Of a stretch of 6,897 nucleotides of DNA, positions 1 through 4,690 are shown one piece after another. The first letter of the stretch is position 1. The number at the start of each line of letters is the position of its first letter. A program made the translations under genes and the position numbers. The stretch is from NCBI GenBank assembly GCA_002490465.1, contig DKUB01000047.1, forward strand, positions 1 through 6,897, read 5' to 3'. This DNA is from Lachnoclostridium sp. UBA7215 (GTDB taxonomy: Bacteria > Bacillota > Clostridia > Lachnospirales > Lachnospiraceae). Under the pieces are notes generated by a model. The model was not told where the DNA came from and searched no databases. It saw nothing but the letters and a program-made list of their open reading frames with translations.

Positions 1-310
1 AAAAGAAGCAAAAAAACATGGCATTCCCTATTTTGTCAAAAAAACGGGAAAAATCCAGGTTGTGAAAGCAAAGAAAAAATCCGGTCAGTATAAGGCAAGC
101 TGGAAAAAAGTTAAAACAAAAGTAGAATGTCATATGGATTATAACAACTGGAAGGGCAAGCTTCTAAAGAAAGCAGTTAAGACAAAATATAAGATATACG
201 GCCGCTTCAAAAAATCAGATTCGTATAAAAAAATCTGTACGACGGCAAAAACCAGCATCAAGTCAAAGTACAAGTACATTAAGGTTGTGCCTGTTAAGGA
301 GTGGGAGTGA
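1..310 (+). CDS. C-terminal part of a lysine-rich, probably exported protein with a fibronectin-III-like tail (5' end outside window)
   Basis: The reading frame is open from the left edge (first full codon at 2) to the TGA at 308-310, so this is the 3' end of a longer gene. The GTG at 62 has no ribosome binding site and is not a credible start. About 102 residues are visible. They are very lysine-rich, and the last half (roughly ASWKKV, then YKIYGRFKKSDSYKKI, then YKYIKVVPVKEW) follows the spacing of bacterial fibronectin-III-like surface domains, where a 'W..V' strand is followed by 'Y.IY....SYKKI' and 'Y.YKV.PV'. That resemblance is inferred by eye. No catalytic motif is visible, and the N-terminal signal, if any, lies outside the window. 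The last 22 codons recur as a diverged relic at 3588-3657, showing that this gene family was duplicated locally. Function unknown. Confidence 0.75.
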   Translation, partial: KEAKKHGIPYFVKKTGKIQVVKAKKKSGQYKASWKKVKTKVECHMDYNNWKGKLLKKAVKTKYKIYGRFKKSDSYKKICTTAKTSIKSKYKYIKVVPVKEWE

Positions 311-340
311 AGGGGGAATAATTGTAGGAATACATTTATC

Positions 341-553
341 ATGTTAGTTTTAACGGTTTTTAGCGGCACGGACTCTGAGGCCATGACAAAGAAGACAAAA
401 GAATATCAATATGATGTGAATGATAATGGTGACATCGAAATAACAAAATGTACGGGAAAAACACATATAACAAGCGTGACGCTTCCGGATTCTGTTTCGT
501 CCATAAATTGGTGTGCCTTTCTGGACTGTAAAAAACTTGCATTGACACGGTAA
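341..553 (+). pseudogene. Fragment of a BspA-like LRR_5 surface protein gene (N-terminal cap plus one repeat)
   Basis: The frame encodes a short hydrophobic stretch (FIMLVLTVFSGTDSEA), then YQYDVNDNGDIEITKCTG and ITSVTLPDSVSSINWCAFLD. This matches the cap-then-LRR_5 layout of the genes at 1293, 2386 and 4691. It stops after one repeat, whereas the intact paralogues continue for 350-500 residues. The start is also damaged: the only good Shine-Dalgarno (AGGGGG, 311-316) is about 24 nt before ATG 341. The hydrophobic frame opens earlier, around AGG 326, just after an in-frame TGT where a start codon would be expected. The signal peptide from 341 would be unusually short. The 3' end lies directly against the promoter region of the toxin-antitoxin module. 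I read it as a gene remnant lacking a proper start and most of its 3' end. A small expressed secreted peptide cannot be excluded. Confidence 0.6.
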
Positions 554-563
554 TTGTCCAATA

Positions 564-588
564 GTACAGAATGTGGTACAATATGTTG
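564..588 (+). repeat. Imperfect 12-nt tandem repeat upstream of the TA promoter
   Basis: GTACAGAATGTG (564-575) is followed directly by GTACAATATGTT (576-587), agreeing at 9 of 12 positions. It lies immediately upstream of and touches the -35 box at 586-591. It could be an additional antitoxin-binding site, because YefM-type operators are known to contain TACA-type cores, but it could also be chance in AT-rich DNA. Confidence 0.3.
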
Positions 589-614
589 ACAATACAATGA
601 ATATGGAATATACT
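586..614 (+). promoter_or_regulatory. Promoter of the yefM-yoeB module
   Basis: A perfect -35 hexamer TTGACA (586-591) is followed, after exactly 17 nt, by a -10 hexamer TATACT (609-614, 5 of 6 to TATAAT). This is a strong vegetative-type promoter. Initiation about 7 nt downstream would give a very short leader before the ribosome binding site at 623-628 and the ATG at 637. Confidence 0.8.
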
Positions 615-620
615 ATATTC
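606..620. promoter_or_regulatory. Perfect 15-bp palindrome over the -10 box, likely antitoxin operator
   Basis: GAATATA-C-TATATTC is a perfect inverted repeat centred on C613, and it covers the whole -10 element. A further half-site, GAATAT, sits directly upstream at 599-604, so three half-sites surround the promoter core. YefM-family antitoxins, alone or with their toxin, repress their own promoter by binding palindromes there. Assigning this palindrome as the operator is an inference from its position. Confidence 0.65.
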
Positions 621-636
621 AAAGGAGAGTGGTTTT

Positions 637-888
637 ATGATAGTAACTAATTTTTCTAATGTGAGGAACAATTTCAAAGAAGTATGTAATCGGGTTGTAC
701 ATGACGCAGATATTGCAATCATTACAAGAAAAAAAGATGAGAATGTGGTGCTCATGTCCCAAGCACAGTATGATAATCTAATGGAAAATCTTCATATAAG
801 AGAAAGCAAGGCAAATTATGAGTGGTTAAAAGAGTCTGTTAAACAGGCTGAGGATGGAAAACTCGTAAATTTTGATGTGGAGGATTAG
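637..888 (+). CDS. yefM: Antitoxin of a type II toxin-antitoxin system, YefM/Phd family
   Basis: This 83-residue protein has the same length as E. coli YefM and the same layout. The N-terminal Phd-type DNA-binding fold (about 1-57) contains the family signature around 'ITR..DE.VVLMS...YDNLME', and a charged C-terminal tail (about 58-83, from SKANYEWLKESVKQAEDGK) would wrap around the toxin. It should dimerise, bind the promoter palindrome and neutralise YoeB in the cytoplasm. AGGAG at 623-627 lies 9 nt before the ATG. The toxin gene starts 3 nt after the stop, the usual antitoxin-first order. The promoter and palindrome directly upstream suggest autorepression. Assignment rests on sequence resemblance recalled from the family and on the partner gene; both are strong. 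Confidence 0.93.
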   Translation: MIVTNFSNVRNNFKEVCNRVVHDADIAIITRKKDENVVLMSQAQYDNLMENLHIRESKANYEWLKESVKQAEDGKLVNFDVED

Positions 889-891
889 TTT

Positions 892-1146
892 ATGAAAGTA
901 TCTTTCACTGAAAACGCCTGGGAAGATTATCTTTACTGGAAGAAGATGGACAAAAAGATTGTTAAGAGAATTAATGAACTGATTAAGGATATAAGAAGAA
1001 ACCCATTTGAAGGACTTGGAAAGCCAGAATCTTTAAAATATGATTTGTCTGGAAAGTGGAGCAGAAGGATAACAGATGAACATCGGCTGGTTTATCAGGT
1101 GGAGGGGAACAATTTAATAGTGTATACTTGTAGATATCATTATTGA
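892..1146 (+). CDS. yoeB: mRNA-cleaving toxin of the YoeB (Txe) family
   Basis: This 84-residue protein has exactly the length of E. coli YoeB and is close to it along its whole length: WEDYLYW near the start, then INELIKDIRRNPFEGLGKPE, LSGKWSRRITDEHRLVY, and the terminal CRYHY. The YoeB active-site residues are all present: Glu46, Arg65, His83 and the terminal Tyr84. It is therefore expected to be an active ribosome-dependent endoribonuclease that cleaves mRNA at the A site and halts translation when free of antitoxin. The ribosome binding site GGAGGA (879-884) lies inside the last codons of the antitoxin gene and the ATG follows its stop by 3 nt, so the two are very likely translated from one transcript. 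Nothing suggests inactivation. Confidence 0.95.
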   Translation: MKVSFTENAWEDYLYWKKMDKKIVKRINELIKDIRRNPFEGLGKPESLKYDLSGKWSRRITDEHRLVYQVEGNNLIVYTCRYHY

Positions 1147-1179
1147 GATATTAAATAGGTAGGTTAGAAGGCATTGGCG

Positions 1180-1219
1180 AAAAAAGTTGCAAAAATCTTT
1201 ATTTTTTTGCAACTTTTTT
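1180..1219 (+). terminator. Rho-independent terminator after yoeB
   Basis: The arms 1180-1195 (AAAAAAGTTGCAAAAA) and 1204-1219 (TTTTTGCAACTTTTTT) are a perfect 16-bp inverted repeat with an 8-nt loop. The central GTTGC/GCAAC stem ends in a run of six T. The A-run on the left side means it could also stop transcription coming from the other direction. It closes the TA transcript and separates it from the LRR genes downstream. Confidence 0.85.
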
Positions 1220-1247
1220 GCTTCCTGATTCGTTATATAGGTATAAA
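1218..1247 (+). promoter_or_regulatory. Possible weak promoter for the LRR gene block
   Basis: TATAAA (1242-1247) is a good -10 candidate, but the best -35 at suitable distance is TTGCTT (1218-1223, 18-nt spacer), with only the TTG matching. Because a strong terminator lies just upstream, a promoter is expected between it and the gene at 1293. This is the best candidate I see. Confidence 0.25.
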
Positions 1248-1278
1248 GGATAAGGGAGCATTAAAAATTTGAGATGAC

Positions 1279-1283
1279 AGGAG
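1279..1283 (+). promoter_or_regulatory. Ribosome binding site that fixes the start at 1293
   Basis: AGGAG sits 9 nt before ATG 1293. The in-frame ATG at 1284 abuts this site with no spacer, so it cannot be the start served by it. Confidence 0.75.
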
Positions 1284-1292
1284 ATGGTGATA

Positions 1293-2372
1293 ATGAAAAA
1301 GTTCTTTTTATTTATGTCAATATTGCTGTGTTCTCTGGTAGTATTGTCGGGAAACGTAAAAGCGGCAGAGAAAAAAAGTGGGAAATATTGTTATGAGGTG
1401 ATTGACAAAAAGAAGAGGACGGCAGCCATTACGCATGTGAGTAATGCAGGTAGTACCGTAAAAATACCAAAAAAGATTAAGGGGTATACCGTTGTGCAGA
1501 TTGGTAGGATGGAAGGAAATACGGGTAGCATTTTTTCAGAGGAAGATACGGTGAAAGTTAAAGACCTAAAGCTTCCGGCCACACTTCGCAAGATAGGGGT
1601 GAAAGCTTTTAAAGGATGTGGAAATCTGAAAACCATCGATTTTCCCAAAGGGCTGCGCTATATAGGGGCGCGTGCTATGGAAAAGTGCTGTCAAATAAAA
1701 AAAGTAGTCTTGCCAAAGGAGTTAAAAAGTATTGGAAGTTATGCATTTTATCACTGTGAAGCGATGGAAAAAGCTGTATTTAAAACGAATAAGGCGAATA
1801 TAGGTAGGTATACTTTTGCTACATGGCCAGTGTCAGATGGAGGCACAAGCCATTTGAAAAAGATAGAAATGCCAGTAACATATAAGGGAAAGTTGATGGA
1901 TTGCGCTTTTGCAGGATATTGTGCAGAGACATTTACGTGGGGGAATTTTACGGCAGAAAATGGTGCATTTTTAAAAAATTTAACGCAACTGAAAAAAATA
2001 ATAATACATAAGAAGGCGAAGAAAGTAGATATCCCAAGAGAATGTCTGGATGCCTGTGCCAAACAGCTTGAGATTGTAGTTCCCAAAAATGTCAGCAGTG
2101 TGTACGTAGGACAGCAGAGATACAATATTAAGCAGATAACGCTATACGGAATGGATACGGTGTTAGAGGGAGATTATTCTATGGGTATAGGGGATAAGCA
2201 TAATATGATTTCTGCAGAAACCATTAAGTGCAAGAAAAAATCTATGGCATGGGAGATGGCAAAGAATTATCTCTGTCCTGATTTTACCAATGCGGATTGG
2301 GAACTTATTTACGATAATATGTATTCGGAGAAAAATATTGAATTTAAAAAAGTAAATTTAGTTGAGTTATAG
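1293..2372 (+). CDS. Exported BspA-like leucine-rich-repeat (LRR_5) protein
   Basis: The product from ATG 1293 has 359 residues. Residues 1-24 form a Sec signal peptide (MKK, hydrophobic core, cleavage likely after NVKA) without a lipobox, so the protein is probably released or held non-covalently at the wall. Residues 31-71 are the cap module shared with its paralogues (YCYEVIDKKK, then VKIPKKIKGYTVVQIG). LRR_5 repeats follow at about 90-110, 112-133 and 135-157, with the family pattern 'LP..L..IG..AF..C'. Repeats become degenerate at about 158-175, 188-210 and 233-255. The end (IKCKKKSMAWEMAKNY, about 311-326) resembles the common C-terminal closing segment of this family. No wall-sorting LPXTG motif is present. 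BspA-like proteins are known for adhesion and protein binding; the ligand here is unknown. It probably forms a transcription unit with the next gene, whose ribosome binding site overlaps its stop. Confidence 0.88.
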   Translation: MKKFFLFMSILLCSLVVLSGNVKAAEKKSGKYCYEVIDKKKRTAAITHVSNAGSTVKIPKKIKGYTVVQIGRMEGNTGSIFSEEDTVKVKDLKLPATLRKIGVKAFKGCGNLKTIDFPKGLRYIGARAMEKCCQIKKVVLPKELKSIGSYAFYHCEAMEKAVFKTNKANIGRYTFATWPVSDGGTSHLKKIEMPVTYKGKLMDCAFAGYCAETFTWGNFTAENGAFLKNLTQLKKIIIHKKAKKVDIPRECLDACAKQLEIVVPKNVSSVYVGQQRYNIKQITLYGMDTVLEGDYSMGIGDKHNMISAETIKCKKKSMAWEMAKNYLCPDFTNADWELIYDNMYSEKNIEFKKVNLVEL

Positions 2373-2376
2373 GAGG
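2371..2376 (+). promoter_or_regulatory. Ribosome binding site overlapping the upstream stop, selecting a TTG start
   Basis: AGGAGG shares its first two bases with the TAG stop (2370-2372) of the preceding gene and lies 9 nt before TTG 2386. This arrangement indicates coupled translation and rules out the upstream in-frame TTG at 2362, which lies before the site. Confidence 0.8.
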
Positions 2377-2385
2377 GGTGGCAAA

Positions 2386-3528
2386 TTGAAGAAATACTTT
2401 GTTTTTATATTTTTTCTGCTTTTGATGTGTATATTTATACCTGGTACAGCTCAGGCAAAAGGCAGCAGTGCGTTTGAATACGAAACGGTATCTGAGGGAG
2501 AAAACGCATGCTGTATCACAGAAATCCGCATAAAAAAGGATAAAGGGATATCAGTACTGAAAATACCAGGTACGATAAACGGGAAAATTGTAGTTTCCAT
2601 TGGACCGGGTCTGCGGGATGAAAAAAACGATGATCCATTATTGCAGAATGTATTTGGTTTATATGAGTGGGTGGATGGTGACCAATCGTATAAGAATTGG
2701 AGTTGTGACTCAAAAGAGCAAAAAAAGCGGACCATGAAGATAGAAAAGGTGATTTTACCAGACTCGGTAAAGGTTGTAAAAGAGTATTGTTTTGCAACAT
2801 TAAAAGGATTAAAGACAGTGAAGCTGCCCAAAAGCCTTACTACGATAGGGGAGAGTGCGTTTATTACTACACCCCGGTTAAAAACAATAAATATCCCAGC
2901 TAATGTAAAAGATGGCGTGACAGGGATGAAAGAGGCAGATTTTTCATGGAGAAATTTCACGGTATCAAGAGGAAACCCGTATTACAAAATGAAAAAGGGA
3001 ATGATGTTTTCAAAAGACGGAAAAGCAATTTATGAGTTAATGATATCTAAAAAAAATATTCGCATTCCCGATAGCGTGGAAACGTTAAAGGCAGGAGCAT
3101 TTTATAATAAATCTATCGAATCCGTGTATTTGGGAGCTGGGGTTAAAGAAATAGAGTATGGAGCATTATCAACGAAAAAAACATGTAAGGTTACGCTTTC
3201 TCCCTCAAATCCGCATTTGGCGAGGGCAGGAATGTGTATTTATCACAGGAAAAACAAGAGTCTTTTGGTTGGTATTCCGAAAAGCCGTTATGAAAACATT
3301 TGGCCTAAAATTACAAAACAAAAGGTTTATTACCTCAAAATTTCGCGTAAGATAAAAAAACTTGATAATGATATTTCTATTGTAGGAGTTGGGAAGAAAT
3401 ATAGAGCCAGAAAAGTTTATATTCCCAAAAGTGTTGAGACGATAGTATATGGCTGGAGCATCAGTGAATTTGTACATAAAAAATGTACATATGTTACCGA
3501 GAGGAATTACTGGACCTTTCAGCCGTAA
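2386..3528 (+). CDS. Exported BspA-like leucine-rich-repeat (LRR_5) protein with TTG start
   Basis: Starting at TTG 2386 the product has 380 residues and begins with a textbook signal peptide (MKKYFVFIFF, hydrophobic core, cleavage likely after TAQA, residue 24). No lipobox is seen. Residues 29-73 form the cap module (FEYETVSEGEN ... LKIPGTINGKIVVSIG). LRR_5 repeats lie at about 119-141 (IEKVILPDSVKVVKEYCF), 142-163 (LKTVKLPKSLTTIGESAF), 165-171 (partial), 222-248 (IRIPDSVETLKAGAFY) and 341-356. Two insert segments of the type 'NP.Y....G....DGK.....P' occur at 196-220 and 275-298; these are typical of BspA-like repeats. Residues 74-118, rich in D, K and W, are an insertion without recognisable motif. 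No sortase or transmembrane anchor is present at the C-terminus (WTFQP). The role is probably surface binding; the ligand is unknown. The last codons contain a small inverted repeat (3471-3489). Confidence 0.87.
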   Translation: MKKYFVFIFFLLLMCIFIPGTAQAKGSSAFEYETVSEGENACCITEIRIKKDKGISVLKIPGTINGKIVVSIGPGLRDEKNDDPLLQNVFGLYEWVDGDQSYKNWSCDSKEQKKRTMKIEKVILPDSVKVVKEYCFATLKGLKTVKLPKSLTTIGESAFITTPRLKTINIPANVKDGVTGMKEADFSWRNFTVSRGNPYYKMKKGMMFSKDGKAIYELMISKKNIRIPDSVETLKAGAFYNKSIESVYLGAGVKEIEYGALSTKKTCKVTLSPSNPHLARAGMCIYHRKNKSLLVGIPKSRYENIWPKITKQKVYYLKISRKIKKLDNDISIVGVGKKYRARKVYIPKSVETIVYGWSISEFVHKKCTYVTERNYWTFQP

Positions 3529-3587
3529 GTGTGGAAGAACAAAAATCAAAAATTTTTATATTTTTGCAACTTTTATTGTTAGTACAG

Positions 3588-3657
3588 CGGGAAAAAACAG
3601 TATCAAGTCAAAGTACAAATACCTCAAAGCCGTGCCCGTTAAGGAATGGGACTGAAG
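3588..3657 (+). pseudogene. Relic of the 3' end of a paralogue of the left-edge gene
   Basis: These 70 nt align without gaps to 243-312, with 12 mismatches by my count (about 83% identity), and preserve the reading frame through the TGA at 3653-3655 (SIKSKYKYLKAVPVKEWD against SIKSKYKYIKVVPVKEWE). Upstream of 3588 the similarity ends abruptly, and the open frame there only runs out of phase through the preceding LRR gene. No start or ribosome binding site exists for it. Most mismatches are conservative at protein level, which suggests the copy was under selection before truncation or is fairly young. It is the scar of a deletion or recombination that left only the tail. Confidence 0.7.
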
Positions 3658-3668
3658 TATGAAAAAAA

Positions 3669-3674
3669 AGGAGG
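3669..3674 (+). promoter_or_regulatory. Ribosome binding site that fixes the start at 3682
   Basis: AGGAGG lies 7 nt before ATG 3682, directly followed by a signal-peptide sequence. The in-frame ATG at 3646 lies inside the 70-nt relic, has no ribosome binding site and would bury the signal peptide. Confidence 0.8.
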
Positions 3675-3681
3675 ACAAACA

Positions 3682-4665
3682 ATGAAAAAAACAATTACAT
3701 CTCTATGCATTCTGGCCTTAGGAGTAAGTTTGCTTGCTGACCCTGTATCAGCAAATGCGAAAACCTACAAGGAGAAAAAAATAACGCCGATGGGATCTCA
3801 AAACCGTGATTTGACAGGGCTTTTCGTCAGTGCGAGGGGGAACCTGCGTATTTCAACCCAAGAGTGGGAGCAGTCGGTATACGGCATTTCCGGCGACAAA
3901 TTGAAAAAGGTTTCTGACCCGATGGTAAAAGCAGCATCGAATGCCTTTGATTTTGTAAAGGACAAGGAAAAAGATACAAACTTTTATTCCAACACGGTTA
4001 ATAAAAAAGGGACGGCCGGCTATTTTACAAACGGGAAAAAGGTTTTTAAATACAATAAAAAGGGTAAAATCAAAAAATCTTTTGACTTGCTGCAAAAGCT
4101 TGGTTTAAAGCTGAAAAGTTACAGTGTTTCAACACTGAAATGGGTAAATAAGGATTTTGTGGCAGTTGATATCTGGGCATCTTCGGGAAAAACGCCGCGG
4201 GTATGCCTAATTAATATGGAAAAGGGCATAGTGGTAAAAAAATACAGTAAAACATACACATCACTTTGTGGGACAGATGGAAAAAATATTTATGTGACAT
4301 CCGGTTCTATTGAGAAAAAGACAGAAAAGATTGTGAAGCTGAAGGCATCTTCCGGGAAAAAGATTTTGTCTATATCAACAAAGCCAATTCGTGATTTAGC
4401 TGCGGACCGGACAGAAAAAGATGAGGCAAGCGGGGCATTTTTCAGGGATAATCCGTTTAGCACTTGTTATGCCAACGGAAAACTTTACCTAAAAGGTTTG
4501 ACGGGCATCTATACATGGAATGAGAAAAAGAAGAGCTTTGATACGGTACTGGATGGGACGGATAACGCAAATTATACATCCGGGCAGTACTGTGGCGATT
4601 TTGTAGTGATTAAGGATAAAATGTATGTTTTAGGTGGTGGGGTGTATGTTTATACGGTGGCTTGA
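3682..4665 (+). CDS. Exported protein of unknown function, possible beta-propeller repeats
   Basis: The 327-residue product begins with a Sec signal peptide (MKKTITSLCI, hydrophobic core, cleavage likely after SANA, residue 26) and has no lipobox or C-terminal anchor. I do not recognise the family. The mature part carries loosely repeated beta-strand units of the kind 'GK.(I/L/V)Y......(I/V)Y.......G', at about 110-134 (FTNGKKVFKYNKKGKI), 150-188, 197-228 (TDGKNIYVTSGSI), 259-292 (YANGKLYLKGLTGIYTWN) and 305-326 (DKMYVLGGGVYVYTV). This pattern suggests a beta-propeller of the PQQ-like/Kelch-like type, but no family signature is firm. It is not an LRR protein. The lipoprotein gene follows after 25 nt, so the two are probably co-transcribed, and both may act at the cell surface. 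The 153-nt gap upstream carries only the gene relic and no clear promoter. Confidence 0.8.
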   Translation: MKKTITSLCILALGVSLLADPVSANAKTYKEKKITPMGSQNRDLTGLFVSARGNLRISTQEWEQSVYGISGDKLKKVSDPMVKAASNAFDFVKDKEKDTNFYSNTVNKKGTAGYFTNGKKVFKYNKKGKIKKSFDLLQKLGLKLKSYSVSTLKWVNKDFVAVDIWASSGKTPRVCLINMEKGIVVKKYSKTYTSLCGTDGKNIYVTSGSIEKKTEKIVKLKASSGKKILSISTKPIRDLAADRTEKDEASGAFFRDNPFSTCYANGKLYLKGLTGIYTWNEKKKSFDTVLDGTDNANYTSGQYCGDFVVIKDKMYVLGGGVYVYTVA

Positions 4666-4677
4666 CAGATGATATAT

Positions 4678-4687
4678 GGGGGTGATC
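4678..4687 (+). promoter_or_regulatory. Extended ribosome binding site that fixes the start at 4691
   Basis: GGGGGTGATC can pair continuously (one G-U) with the anti-Shine-Dalgarno end of 16S rRNA and ends 3 nt before ATG 4691. The in-frame ATG at 4676 overlaps it and is therefore not the start. Confidence 0.7.
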
Positions 4688-4690
4688 AAT

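Noticed and set aside
62..310. A complete small gene starting at GTG 62
   Set aside because: The same frame is open upstream to the window edge and no ribosome binding site precedes 62, so it is the tail of a longer gene.
360..755. Open frame on the minus strand (131 codons)
   Set aside because: It spans both the LRR fragment and the antitoxin gene antisense, without motif or ribosome binding site support.
2451..2960. Long open frame on the minus strand (169 codons)
   Set aside because: It lies entirely antisense to the LRR gene with signal peptide and repeats, and its translation shows no recognisable domain.
3471..3489. Inverted repeat TGTACAT/ATGTACA as a terminator
   Set aside because: It lies within the LRR coding sequence, has only 7 bp of mostly A/T pairs and no T-run follows.
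3449..3655. A 68-codon gene ending in the VPVKEWD tail
   Set aside because: Its first two thirds run out of frame through the end of the LRR gene and have no ribosome binding site; only the last ~22 codons are a real relic, annotated separately.
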